A stretch of DNA of 9,697 nt from Syntrophaceae bacterium UBA6109 (GCA_002428445.1 DIWJ01000071.1:1-9697); one strand, 5' to 3'; shown: positions 1 through 7,229, counted from the stretch's first letter. Notes: generated by a model not told the origin, from the sequence alone. Numbers and translations: made by a program.

Positions 1-1
1 G

Positions 2-70
2 ACACAAGATCTGATACATCACCTGGCCGGCCCCAAGGATGGATTTCCTGTCGGAATCATGATAGCCTGA
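2..70 (+). CDS. possible C-terminal tail of an upstream gene (partial)
   Basis: Reading frame 2 is open from the window edge to a TGA at 68-70 and gives 22 residues ending in GFPVGIMIA. A terminator-like hairpin about 75 nt downstream agrees with a gene ending here. The fragment is too short to assign to a family. Frame 1 is also open, to a TGA at 118-120, so the choice of frame rests only on the more protein-like composition. This is a weak call. Confidence 0.3.
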   Translation, partial: TQDLIHHLAGPKDGFPVGIMIA

Positions 71-144
71 GGGGAAGGTTGTGTTCCTCAAAAACCCCTG
101 AACCCTTGAACTGTACATGAGGGTTGCCATGAGCGGCTCCGGAG

Positions 145-183
145 AAACCCCGTTTTTCAAAAGAAGGCGGGGTTTTGTGTTTT
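145..183 (+). terminator. intrinsic terminator-like hairpin upstream of the ABM gene
   Basis: AAACCCCG (145-152) pairs perfectly with CGGGGTTT (168-175) across a 15-nt loop, and the T-rich stretch TTTTGTGTTTT follows (173-183). It most likely ends the transcript entering from the left. It lies just before the ribosome binding site region of the ABM gene, so that gene's promoter would have to lie between about 175 and 232. I see no convincing -35/-10 pair there. Confidence 0.6.
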
Positions 184-232
184 CGACGTGCAGGACAACC
201 CTGCCTGTCAGGATGTCTTCAGCTTTCAAGAG

Positions 233-240
233 AAAGGAGG
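233..240 (+). promoter_or_regulatory. ribosome binding site deciding the ABM start
   Basis: AAAGGAGG at 233-240 lies 9 nt before the ATG at 250. It supports that start over the upstream in-frame ATG-type start at 175, which would fall inside the T-tract of the terminator hairpin. Confidence 0.8.
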
Positions 241-249
241 AAACATGCG

Positions 250-546
250 ATGATCAGAGTAATGATCGAACGGCAATGCCAGCCGGGGAAGGAAGCTCAG
301 CTCAAGGATCTTCTGCTCGAGCTGAGAGTGGCGGCGATACGCCAACACGGATACATCTCCGGCGAAACGCTGCGCGAGGCAGGTCATCCATCAACCTTCA
401 TGGTCATCAGCACCTGGATCTCCGTCGAGTCCTGGAAAAATTGGCAGACGGCCCGGCCGCGCATGCTGGTCGCGGATATGATGGCCGCCCTGCTTACCGC
501 CCAGGAGAAAATCCGCGTCTTCACTGAAGATCATGATAATGTCTGA
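250..546 (+). CDS. ABM (antibiotic biosynthesis monooxygenase) fold protein, 98 aa
   Basis: This is a small dimeric ferredoxin-like alpha+beta barrel protein of the ABM family, judged by its pattern. A first strand (MIRVMIERQ, 1-9) leads into a helix containing KEAQLKDLLLEL. The motif HGYISGETLR follows at 33-42, then a second strand region with the signature VISTWISVESWKNW (52-65) and an amphipathic C-terminal helix. The family ranges from heme-degrading and quinol monooxygenases to proteins of unknown role. The GYISGE and W..W signatures fit the generic, uncharacterised subgroup, so no reaction is assigned. There is no signal peptide, so it is probably cytosolic. The gene lies 76 nt upstream of the dodecin gene on the same strand and may share its transcript. 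The family call is fairly sure; the function is unknown. Confidence 0.75.
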   Translation: MIRVMIERQCQPGKEAQLKDLLLELRVAAIRQHGYISGETLREAGHPSTFMVISTWISVESWKNWQTARPRMLVADMMAALLTAQEKIRVFTEDHDNV

Positions 547-610
547 AAGGCGCACCAGCGGGCGTCACGGGAACCGGTTGTGCGAGTGCAGTCTACCCAC
601 AGAAGAAGAG

Positions 611-616
611 AGGAGG
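611..616 (+). promoter_or_regulatory. ribosome binding site of the dodecin gene
   Basis: AGGAGG lies 6 nt before the ATG at 623. It selects the 67-residue dodecin over the longer in-frame reading from 533, whose first 30 residues are low-complexity and fall before the dodecin fold. Confidence 0.8.
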
Positions 617-622
617 AGCATC

Positions 623-826
623 ATGGCCGTGTACAAGATTGTCGAAATCGTCGGAACCAGTCCAAAGTCCTGGGAAGATGCCGCCCAGAAGGCCTTGGCA
701 ACCGCGGCAAAGTCCCTTGAGGATTTGAGGGTCGCCGAGGTTGTGAGGCAGGATCTCACGATTGAAAAAGGGAAGGTAACCGCCTACAGGGTGAGACTCA
801 ATCTCTCCTTCAAGTACCGCGAGTAG
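623..826 (+). CDS. dodecin family protein, calcium-dodecin/SecE2-like, 67 aa
   Basis: Dodecins are about 65-75 aa proteins that form hollow dodecamers, usually storing flavins. The start at 623 is set by AGGAGG (611-616), 6 nt upstream. The typical dodecin order is visible: strand VYKIVEIVGTSP (3-14), helix SWEDAAQKALATAAKSLEDL (16-35), strand RVAEVVRQDLTIE (36-48), turn KGKV and final strand TAYRVRLNLSFKY (53-65). The Trp that stacks on flavin in classical dodecins, expected in an LRWFEV-like stretch, is replaced: the sequence reads LRVAEVV at 35-41. The GTSPKSWEDAA and SFK signatures instead resemble the Mycobacterium tuberculosis Rv0379 (SecE2) calcium dodecin as I recall it. Ion storage or a buffering role is therefore more likely than flavin binding; this is inference. 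A strong terminator follows directly. Confidence 0.88.
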   Translation: MAVYKIVEIVGTSPKSWEDAAQKALATAAKSLEDLRVAEVVRQDLTIEKGKVTAYRVRLNLSFKYRE

Positions 827-834
827 GGGCATTC

Positions 835-876
835 AAAATGTCCCGCGCACTCCATGGCGGGACATTTTCAATTTTT
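835..876 (+). terminator. strong intrinsic terminator after the dodecin gene
   Basis: AAAATGTCCCGC (835-846) is perfectly complementary to GCGGGACATTTT (857-868). This gives a 12-bp stem with a 10-nt loop, followed by CAATTTTTT. It begins 9 nt after the dodecin stop codon. Because the stem carries an A-tract on one side and a T-tract on the other, it could also work for transcription from the right, although no minus-strand gene ends there. Confidence 0.85.
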
Positions 877-1054
877 TCAAAGATTCGAAATAAGGCAGGT
901 CCCCGCCCGGATAAAATCGCGGAACGGCAGTGCTCTCCGGGAGCCGCGAACTCCAGCCAGTGAATCTTCTTGCCGTGATATGTAAAATGGATTAGCTTCC
1001 TTCCACGGAACATGGGAATATCCCGGAGCGGTTGCCGGTCATTCTTTCATTTTT
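877..1054. other. intergenic stretch between dodecin terminator and hemolysin III gene
   Basis: No convincing gene is visible. It must hold the promoter of the hemolysin III gene. A TAAAAT hexamer at 983-988 could be a -10 box, but no matching -35 is seen at the right distance. A minus-strand reading frame (start at 1013) runs straight through the dodecin terminator and has no ribosome binding site, so it is not called. Confidence 0.5.
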
Positions 1055-1067
1055 GAGGAAGAGGACG

Positions 1068-1727
1068 ATGGACAAGGAGAACGAATGCCCCGCCTACGGG
1101 GTCGGCGAAGAAATCGCCCACAGCGTCACCCACGGGATCGGGATTGTTCTGGGTATCGCCGGACTGATCATCCTGACGGCGTACGCGGCCCGTTACGGCG
1201 AAATCCGCCATATCGTGAGCGGCAGCGTCTTCGGCGCCATGCTGGTCGTCCTGTACTCCTCATCCACCCTTTACCACGGTATTCGGAATCCCCGGGCCAA
1301 ACAGATCCTGCGCATCTGTGATCACTCCTCCATCTATCTTCTCATTGCGGGGACCTACACGCCCTTCACCCTGGTGTGCCTGCAGGGCGTCTGGGGATGG
1401 TCACTGTTCGCCCTGGTCTGGGGACTGACGGCGCTGGGGATCGCACTCCAATTCACGCCGCTCCGGCGCGTCAAGGCGGTGCGGGTCGTCCTTTACCTGA
1501 CAATGGGATGGGCGGTCGCATTCGCCATCAAGCCCCTGATCGCAGCGGTTCCCCTGAGAGTCCTGATCCTCATCATCGCGGGCGGAATCGCCTATACCTC
1601 CGGCATTATCTTCTACCTGTGGCGGAGACTCCCCTACCACCACGCCATCTGGCATGTCTTTGTCCTGTCCGGGAGTATTCTTCATTTCCTGGCGGTATTC
1701 TTTTCCTTCCCCGCGCCGAAAGCGTGA
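1068..1727 (+). CDS. hemolysin III / PAQR-type integral membrane protein (TrhA/YqfA-like), 219 aa
   Basis: This is a seven-helix membrane protein of the hemolysin III/PAQR family, in the CREST superfamily of putative metal-dependent amide hydrolases. Family landmarks are present: GEEIAHSVTHGIG near the N-terminus (13-25), SSSTLYH (64-70), the D85-H86 pair in CDHSSIYLLIAGTYTPF, and a C-terminal HAIWHVFVLSGSILH (192-206). H70, D85, H192 and H196 are the likely metal ligands, from family knowledge. Hydrophobic segments lie at about 24-42, 49-66, 86-104, 108-128, 138-159, 163-185 and 193-214. The start at 1068 has a GAGGAAGAGG purine tract upstream; a TTG at 1032 would add 12 residues without support. 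Length is normal for the family. The bacterial role is poorly defined (membrane homeostasis is suggested for some members), and the name hemolysin does not prove toxicity. It converges with the minus-strand operon 58 nt away. Confidence 0.9.
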   Translation: MDKENECPAYGVGEEIAHSVTHGIGIVLGIAGLIILTAYAARYGEIRHIVSGSVFGAMLVVLYSSSTLYHGIRNPRAKQILRICDHSSIYLLIAGTYTPFTLVCLQGVWGWSLFALVWGLTALGIALQFTPLRRVKAVRVVLYLTMGWAVAFAIKPLIAAVPLRVLILIIAGGIAYTSGIIFYLWRRLPYHHAIWHVFVLSGSILHFLAVFFSFPAPKA

Positions 1728-1785
1728 CGCAGGGGCGCGCCCCGATGCGGCGGCGACTGCGATCCTGAAGTCTTCCGTGAAGGAT

Positions 1786-3408
1786 TTACGCGGCGGCGTG
1801 TGCCGCATTCCGGGGGGGCGGGAGGTCCGTTTTGCCGTTGTGCGTCCAGTGCCAGACAACCGCGCCGTTGCACTCTGCAGACTTGATGAAACCAGACCGG
1901 ATGAAATGATGGATCGTCCGGTCAATGATCGGCCTCTCGGCGCCGGTTGCCTTTTCCAGGCGTTCGCAGAGCAGGTCGGCGGCATCGCCATTCCCCGGCA
2001 GGCTTTCCCGGGGGACCTCCCCCAGGGATTCGATGAGGTCTCCCGCCAGGACTTTATAGACGAAGGCCATGCGAAAATGGCCCTCGACCTGCATATCGAG
2101 CGCCGCGCTGTTCGTCCCCTCGCGATAACCCTTCACCATCGACTGCCACGCCCCGTCCACTTCCCGGTCGAACCGGGCCACAAAGGCCTCGATCTCCTGA
2201 GGAGCAAGCGCGGAGGTCCTGACGATGGCGCTGTTGGCGTCGTAGCGGGTCCAGTCATCCGTGAGGATCTGCAGGTCGTAACGGTCGACCTCTTCCCGGA
2301 CGGTCGTTCCCGGAAAAGGCGCAAGGAAATGATATCCATAAAGCGCGCCGAGACTGCCGGCGAATTCTCCGGTCTGGCGAAGCGTCTCCGCGGTTTCCCC
2401 GGGAAGTCCCACCATGAAGGAGGTATGGCAGAGAAGCCCCGCCTGCCGGCAGAGATCGACGGCCCTCCGCACCATCTCCAGGGTAATCCCCTTGCGGATG
2501 CGTTTGAGCATCTCCGGGTTCCCCGACTCGACGCCGAAGCTCACGCTGTCGCAGCCGGTCTCCCGCATGATCCTGAGCGTCTCCAGATCCACGGTGTTTG
2601 CGCGCGCGAAGGCGCTCCACGTGAATTTCAGCCCGCGGCGCCGGATTTCCTCGCAGACGGCCCGCACTTTTTCACCATCGGAAACGAACAGATCGTCGGC
2701 AACATTGATCCGGGTCAGCCCGTAGGAGAGAATATCCTCGATCTCGTCGACAACACGAGCCGCCTTCCTCGTCCGCACCTTCTTCCCGACCATCCGGCGC
2801 CCGACGCAGAAGATGCACGAGTAGGGACAGCCCCGCCCCGTGACGATGCTGATCGGATATCCCAGGGCCTGGTAGCGGGAAAGCGGCAGAAGGTGCCGGG
2901 CAGGCAGCGGCAGTTCATCCAGATTTTCTATGAAGCCGCGCGGGGCCGTCGTGACAATGCGGCCGCCGTCGCGGAAGGCGATGCCGGAAATTCCCCGCCA
3001 GCGGCTCCGGTCGCCGAGGTGCGGCGTCAGCTCGCGGATCGTGGCCTCCCCCTCCCCGATCACGACCAGATCAATACCCGGATAGGTCCGCAGGACGTTC
3101 TCCGCGTCGAAGGAGACGTGGGGCCCTCCCATCATCGTGATCATCCCGGGATTGTGCCGTTTGGCAGCGCAGACAATCTCCGCGGCCCCGGGGAAATTCA
3201 GCGTCACCGATCCGGCGCCGACGACGTCCGGGCGGAACCGGTCCAGCTCCGAGAGGAATTTTCCCGGCGTATACCGCGAAACGATGTAGTCCAGGATGCA
3301 GACCTCCGCCCCTGCGGCTTCGAAGGCGGCCGCTACGTAGGTCAGGCCCAGCGGCGGGGCAGGACATTCCTCCAGAGGATAGGGTGGAGCAACGATGGCG
3401 ATTTTCAT
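1786..3408 (-). CDS. B12-binding domain radical SAM protein, 540 aa
   Basis: The N-terminal part (about 1-135) is a Rossmann-like B12-binding domain: MKIAIVAPPYP, PPLGLTYVAAAFE (18-30), GAGSVTLNFPGA (64-75), MMGGPHVSFDAENVL (92-106) and VIGEGEAT (116-123). The DxHxxG motif of base-off cobalamin binders is absent, as is usual in this radical SAM class. The radical SAM core follows, with the cluster cysteines C194, C198 and C201 in GRGCPYSCIFC, then a TIM-barrel pattern including FGVESGNPEMLKRIRKG (291-307) and SFMVGLPGET (330-339). The last 130 residues are helical and unrecognised, with a winged-helix-like stretch around 475-525. Relatives include methyltransferases, BchE-type cyclases and hopanoid enzymes such as HpnJ; the substrate here cannot be told. 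It is the last gene of the run, starting 8 nt after the acyltransferase stop. A further upstream start at 3456 would overlap that gene and is not preferred. Confidence 0.9.
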   Translation of the reverse strand: MKIAIVAPPYPLEECPAPPLGLTYVAAAFEAAGAEVCILDYIVSRYTPGKFLSELDRFRPDVVGAGSVTLNFPGAAEIVCAAKRHNPGMITMMGGPHVSFDAENVLRTYPGIDLVVIGEGEATIRELTPHLGDRSRWRGISGIAFRDGGRIVTTAPRGFIENLDELPLPARHLLPLSRYQALGYPISIVTGRGCPYSCIFCVGRRMVGKKVRTRKAARVVDEIEDILSYGLTRINVADDLFVSDGEKVRAVCEEIRRRGLKFTWSAFARANTVDLETLRIMRETGCDSVSFGVESGNPEMLKRIRKGITLEMVRRAVDLCRQAGLLCHTSFMVGLPGETAETLRQTGEFAGSLGALYGYHFLAPFPGTTVREEVDRYDLQILTDDWTRYDANSAIVRTSALAPQEIEAFVARFDREVDGAWQSMVKGYREGTNSAALDMQVEGHFRMAFVYKVLAGDLIESLGEVPRESLPGNGDAADLLCERLEKATGAERPIIDRTIHHFIRSGFIKSAECNGAVVWHWTHNGKTDLPPPRNAAHAAA

Positions 3409-3416
3409 GGTCCGAT

Positions 3417-4205
3417 CTAATCCCCTTTTTGCGGAAACATCAGGGACCGCATCCATCCGAGGACGGTGTTGTCCTTCATGAAAGCCCGGTCAATCTGCGC
3501 GAATTGATCCCAGAGGGCGTCGGGATCGGCCAGCCACTGGGCACGGGTCCTGACGGGCCGGTTGCCGTCCAGCTCCTTCGTCACGGCAGCCGGATTTCCC
3601 GCGGCGATCGCGTTGGGCGGGATATCCCGGACGACGACGGAACCGGCACCGACGATGCTGTTGTCTCCGATCGTAACCCCCTTGCAGACGATGGCGCCGT
3701 CCCCGATCCAGACGTTGTTTCCGATTCTCACCGCGGCGGTCTGACCGACCGACTCGCTCCGGTCGTACAGGCCGTGCCAGTCCGCATCGGTAAGAAAGGC
3801 CCCCTGTGCCAGCATGCAGCTGTGGCCGATCGAGATATCCGTGGCCGCGCTGATGCGCACGCCGGGGCAGACAAGACTGTAGTCCCCGATGACGATGCGG
3901 CCGCCGCCGGCGAAGGTCGACCAGACGGTAAAACGGACCTTACGGTCGGGTGTCGCGATGACGTTGGCGTACCTGCCCAGAACAACCGGGCCGCCGAAGA
4001 CCTCGACGTGCCACGGTTTGAAGAACAGCGCCCCCTCCCCCAGTTCCTCGAACTGCGGGCGCAGGAAGTGATCGGCGTACCAGCGCTCGAACCCCATGTA
4101 GAGGCGCTTGACGAAATAGGGTCGGTGGTCCCTCTTCAAGATCACTCCAATGATCAGGCTGTTCAAAAGCTTGTCCCGTACTCGATACGGGATGCCCGGA
4201 TGCAC
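3417..4205 (-). CDS. hexapeptide-repeat (left-handed beta-helix) O-acyltransferase, 262 aa
   Basis: This is an acyl-CoA-dependent O-acetyltransferase of the LbH superfamily, WcaF/maltose-acetyltransferase-like. Hexapeptide turns are clear: GRIVIGDYSLVCPGVRIS (102-119), DISIGHSCML (123-132), VRIGNNVWIGDG (159-170), AIVCKGVTIGDNSIVGAGSV (171-190) and the closing NAIAAGNPAAVTKEL (198-212). H144 in DADWHG is the probable catalytic base, sitting in the usual loop between coils. About 95 residues precede the helix (including HFLRPQFEELGEG, 46-58) and about 50 follow; WcaF proteins are shorter, near 180 aa, so the flanks may bind the acceptor. The start is GTG with only a GGAG very close to it; M37 is an alternative start. 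The gene lies 16 nt after the alpha-toroid gene, inside the operon. It probably acetylates a hydroxyl of the sugar made by its neighbours. Confidence 0.88.
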   Translation of the reverse strand: MHPGIPYRVRDKLLNSLIIGVILKRDHRPYFVKRLYMGFERWYADHFLRPQFEELGEGALFFKPWHVEVFGGPVVLGRYANVIATPDRKVRFTVWSTFAGGGRIVIGDYSLVCPGVRISAATDISIGHSCMLAQGAFLTDADWHGLYDRSESVGQTAAVRIGNNVWIGDGAIVCKGVTIGDNSIVGAGSVVVRDIPPNAIAAGNPAAVTKELDGNRPVRTRAQWLADPDALWDQFAQIDRAFMKDNTVLGWMRSLMFPQKGD

Positions 4206-4221
4206 GTCTCCGCTGAATCTT

Positions 4222-5262
4222 TTAACACTGTGTTGTCCAGCGCTGCCAGAGGGTATGGCGAAACAGCCGGCCCGCCGGCGTCAGATCGTACAGGGTGTCG
4301 TAGGCCAGAAGAATTGCCGCCGCCGTCCAGGACGTCCGCTCTTCCGGCCAGATCACGGCATCGGGGACCGTCACGCCCATCCAGTAACGGCCCTGTTCGT
4401 CCTTCTTATTCAGGATCCAGCTGAAAAGAATCATGGCCTGCTCAATACGCCCGCATGCGGCGAGCGCCATGACGAGTTCGGACGTCTCCGCAAGCGTCAC
4501 CCACGGCTGATCGGAGACGCAGCGGACGCCCCAATCCGGAATCACGAATTTTTCCCACGATCGATCGATCCGCCGCCGCGCCTCGGCTCCGGTCACGGCG
4601 CCGCAGAGAATCGGGTAATACCAGTCCATCGAGAAACGCGACTTGATCATATTGAAGAGGCTGGGCTTCATGCGGATCGCCTCCCCAAGCCGGCGCAGTG
4701 CTTCCTCCCAGGCGGGCTTTTGCTCTCCCAGGATCCCGGCTGTTGCCAAGGCGCAACGCAGGCTCATGAAAACGGAACTTGAACCGGTCAGGAGCGCCAT
4801 GCGGTCGACAGCCCCGTCCGGATTCTTCGCCCAGTAGATCTGTCCTGCCCGTCCCTGCAGGCTGACGGAAAAATCGACTCCCTTCCTGACGGTCGGCCAG
4901 AGACGCTTGAGAAAATTTCGATCTCCGGTGACCAGATAGTGATGGAACACGCCGACGGCGACGTAGGAAGAGAAATTCGCCTCCCGTGTCCGGTCCTCGG
5001 GAACACCGTCGCGCACGGACGACCACCAGCTTCCGTCTTCCAGCTGCGTCGCCGTCATCCACGCGTAGGCGCGTCCCGCGTCCTCGATACGGCCCGCGGC
5101 GGAAAGCCCCATCGCGCTTTCCACGTGGTCCCAGGGATCCGTCTTCCCCCCCGGGGACCAGGGGATTTCACCGTTCTCCTTTTGGACGGCCGCGATGAAG
5201 GAGGCCAGTTCATCGATGTCGACGGGGGCTCCGGCCGCGCTGGGTGAAACTCTGGGATCCAT
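4222..5262 (-). CDS. alpha/alpha-toroid protein of the prenyltransferase/terpene-cyclase-like fold, function unknown, 346 aa
   Basis: A helical-repeat protein with short motifs resembling the QW repeats of squalene/terpene cyclases: QKENGEIPW (27-35), QLEDGSWW (73-80) and a weaker DEQGRYW near 288-294. Other conserved-looking aromatic and acidic patches are DPWDHVESAMGL (42-53), SMDWYYPIL (211-219), GVRCVSDQPWVT (245-256) and WPEERTSW (305-312). I see no DxDD acid of squalene-hopene cyclases and no zinc-ligand set of protein prenyltransferases. It may instead be an (alpha/alpha)6-barrel glycan-active enzyme or a scaffold, despite the usual automatic label prenyltransferase. There is no signal peptide or membrane segment. 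ATG 5262 is preferred because GGAAGG lies about 9 nt upstream; ATG 5268 is only 3 nt from it. Its 5' end overlaps the methyltransferase gene by 53 nt, indicating cotranscription. Confidence 0.8.
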   Translation of the reverse strand: MDPRVSPSAAGAPVDIDELASFIAAVQKENGEIPWSPGGKTDPWDHVESAMGLSAAGRIEDAGRAYAWMTATQLEDGSWWSSVRDGVPEDRTREANFSSYVAVGVFHHYLVTGDRNFLKRLWPTVRKGVDFSVSLQGRAGQIYWAKNPDGAVDRMALLTGSSSVFMSLRCALATAGILGEQKPAWEEALRRLGEAIRMKPSLFNMIKSRFSMDWYYPILCGAVTGAEARRRIDRSWEKFVIPDWGVRCVSDQPWVTLAETSELVMALAACGRIEQAMILFSWILNKKDEQGRYWMGVTVPDAVIWPEERTSWTAAAILLAYDTLYDLTPAGRLFRHTLWQRWTTQC

Positions 5263-5968
5263 GCTCATTTCCCTTCCGCAGATAGAATACGATGCTTTTC
5301 CCGATCAGGGGATTCAAAATCCGATCGAGGAACGCCACGGGACGCGGCTTCGCCAGGATGTCCCATTCGAGGAACCTCCGGTAGGCCCGGACCGCAAGCG
5401 GCCGTTCGTTCCTGTGCCCAACCAGGCACCTGAGCCACCAATACGGGGCGTGCAGGGCATGCCGGTAGCGTACTGTCCGGCAGTGTGTGCCCGCCCGCTG
5501 CAGGAGATCCTGCAGTTCTTTTTTCCGCCAGATGCGGACATGCCCCCCCGGCTGCCGGTGGTAGTCCTCCGAGATCGCCCAGCACAGGCGTTCCGGCCAG
5601 TACCGCGGAACGCTCACGGCAAGGTCCCGCCCTGCCTTGAGGACGCGCACGAGTTCCGCCACGGCACGGCGGCCGTCGGTCAGATGCTCCAGGACCTCCG
5701 AGCAGACCACGGCGTCGAAGACCCCGTCCGGAAAGGGGAGACTTCCGATATCGGCCCTTGCCAGCAGCCAGCGGTTCCTGCCGTCACCGTTGAAAGCGGC
5801 AAGGTTTTCCGCCGCCTTCTCCAGGTCGCTGGCGCTGCGATCGATACCCACGACCTCCGCGCCGCGGGAAACCAGCGCCTCCACGAGGTGCCGTCCCGTT
5901 CCGCAGCCGGCGTCGAGAATCTTATCTCCGGACCGGACGTCCATCCGGTCGAATTCAATGGTGAGCAT
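5210..5968 (-). CDS. class I SAM-dependent methyltransferase, 252 aa
   Basis: A Rossmann-fold methyltransferase of the UbiE/Methyltransf_11 type. Motif I is LDAGCGTGRH (18-27). The acidic end of strand 2 is VVGIDRSASDLEKA (39-52), with D43 expected to bind the ribose. Motif post-I is ADIGSLPFPDG (71-81), and motif IV is FDAVVCSEVLEHL (83-95). The second half, with HVRIWRKKELQDLLQRAG and an aromatic stretch APYWWL, is where acceptor specificity would lie. Homologues often methylate small molecules or sugars; the acceptor is unknown, but the glycosyltransferase neighbour suggests a sugar or lipid-linked glycan. The ATG overlaps the last codons of the glycosyltransferase gene by 14 nt. The fold appears complete near FYLRKG (232-237), and the remaining 15 residues, rich in Arg and Ser, lie in the overlap with the next gene. 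Confidence 0.9.
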   Translation of the reverse strand: MLTIEFDRMDVRSGDKILDAGCGTGRHLVEALVSRGAEVVGIDRSASDLEKAAENLAAFNGDGRNRWLLARADIGSLPFPDGVFDAVVCSEVLEHLTDGRRAVAELVRVLKAGRDLAVSVPRYWPERLCWAISEDYHRQPGGHVRIWRKKELQDLLQRAGTHCRTVRYRHALHAPYWWLRCLVGHRNERPLAVRAYRRFLEWDILAKPRPVAFLDRILNPLIGKSIVFYLRKGNEHGSQSFTQRGRSPRRHR

Positions 5969-7229
5969 GGATGGTTTCCCGGTAGGCTTCCACCGTCTTT
6001 TCCGCCGCGTGACGCCAGGTCAGCGACTGTCCCACTCGCTCCCTCCCCGCTTCCCCGAGGCGCACCCTTTCTCCCGGCGAATCGAGCAGATGCTGGATCG
6101 CCTCAGAAAGCGCGCGCGCATCGGCGGGCGGCACGAGGATGCCGGCGCCTCCGACCACCTCCGGCAGCGCGCCGCCGCTGGTGCTGATCACGGGCACGCC
6201 GCAGGCCATCGCCTCCCCCGCCGGCATTCCGAAGCCCTCGTAGAGGGAGGGGATCACGGCTACGGTTGCCTGCGCGTACTGCTCCGCGAAGGCTTCATAG
6301 GGGATCCGCCCCGTGAAGGAAACGATGTCGCTGATGCCCAGCTCGCGAATCTTCCTCTCCACGTCGCCGTTCTTCTTCGGCCGCCCGATCACGACCAGTT
6401 CCACCTTCCTCTTCCGGCGGACGGCGGCGACCGCTTCCAGGAGGTAAGAGAGGCCCTTGAGGGGAATATCGGCGCTGTTGGTCACGAGCAGACGATGCGG
6501 CTGCCGGGGAATCCCCGGCAGCGGGTAGAAGAATTCCGTATTGATCCCGTTCGGTACGACGCGGAAACGTTGCAGCGGCAGTCCGAACTCCCGGCTGATG
6601 TCCCGCTTCGAGGATTCCGAAACCGTAATCAGATGCGACAGCCGGCGGATGACGCGCCGCTGCATCGCGATGAAAGAATACCAGCGCCGCACCTTGAGCC
6701 GTTTCTTCCACGTGTCGGCGGCCGCCAGTTCCGTCGCCCGATCCACAGTAATGGGATGATGGACGGTGGCCACCACCGGAAACCCCATGCGCTTGAGCCC
6801 CCAGAGCCCGTACGAGAGGCACTGGTTGTCGTGTACAATGTCATAGCGGGGGCGGCGCCGGTGGAAGAAGCGCCAGGCGCGCACGCCGAAGGTGAGCGGT
6901 TCCGGGAATCCCCCCAGGCACATACTGAGGAATTCGAAGGCGTTGACCGGCGACAGCAGGGACCGGCGCTCTTTCGGTTTGAAGAGGTGGTCCGGGTTGT
7001 AGAGGTCGAGGCTGGGCAGCTTGTGGAGACCGATGCCCTTGTCGAGCACCGGATAGGGCGGACCCGACAGGACATCCACGCTGTGCCCGAGTTCTCGAAG
7101 AGCCTTGCTCAGGTACTTGACGTAGACCCCCTGCCCTCCCGAGGCAGGGTTGCCGCGGTAGGTGAGCAGGCAGATGTTCAGGGAACTCCGGGGGTTTTTG
7201 TCGCCGGGATCGTCTGCAACAACGGTCAT
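5955..7229 (-). CDS. GT4-family glycosyltransferase, 424 aa
   Basis: A retaining GT-B glycosyltransferase that moves a sugar from a nucleotide-sugar to an unknown acceptor at the cytoplasmic face of the membrane. The N-terminal acceptor domain has the glycine-rich loop NPASGGQGVYVKYL (27-40) after strand LNICLLTY, plus YDIVHDNQ (129-136) and VVATVHHP (152-159). The domain junction carries VVPNGIN (224-230). The C-terminal donor domain has VELVVIGRP (276-284), FTGRIPYE (305-312) and the EX7E signature from E331 to E339 in EGFGMPAGEAMACGVPVI. The final stretch GILVPPADARALSEAI is typical of GT4 (Glycos_transf_1). No transmembrane segment is evident. Its ATG overlaps the PHP stop codon as ATGA (7226-7229), so translation is probably coupled; no good Shine-Dalgarno site is seen. 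The sugar and acceptor cannot be assigned. Confidence 0.93.
   Translation of the reverse strand: MTVVADDPGDKNPRSSLNICLLTYRGNPASGGQGVYVKYLSKALRELGHSVDVLSGPPYPVLDKGIGLHKLPSLDLYNPDHLFKPKERRSLLSPVNAFEFLSMCLGGFPEPLTFGVRAWRFFHRRRPRYDIVHDNQCLSYGLWGLKRMGFPVVATVHHPITVDRATELAAADTWKKRLKVRRWYSFIAMQRRVIRRLSHLITVSESSKRDISREFGLPLQRFRVVPNGINTEFFYPLPGIPRQPHRLLVTNSADIPLKGLSYLLEAVAAVRRKRKVELVVIGRPKKNGDVERKIRELGISDIVSFTGRIPYEAFAEQYAQATVAVIPSLYEGFGMPAGEAMACGVPVISTSGGALPEVVGGAGILVPPADARALSEAIQHLLDSPGERVRLGEAGRERVGQSLTWRHAAEKTVEAYRETIHAHH

Noticed and set aside
810..1013. 67-residue minus-strand frame with a HWLEF stretch like HWLEL of the fumarase beta subunit
   Set aside because: The nucleotide similarity to about 8222-8251 is 24 of 30, with a 14-nt exact run, which is close to chance for a window this size. 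The frame crosses a strong terminator and has no ribosome binding site. A remnant of a second hydro-lyase cannot be fully excluded, but it is not supported.
1732..1743. Perfect 12-bp palindrome GGGGCGCGCCCC between the convergent genes
   Set aside because: It has no loop and no T-run, so it is not a terminator, and short GC palindromes are common in GC-rich DNA. No canonical terminator was found between the two convergent genes.
1654..3420. 588-residue plus-strand open frame opposite the radical SAM gene
   Set aside because: It is the antisense shadow of a high-GC gene with unmistakable motifs on the other strand. The frame has low-complexity Arg/Pro/Asp-rich composition and no family signature.
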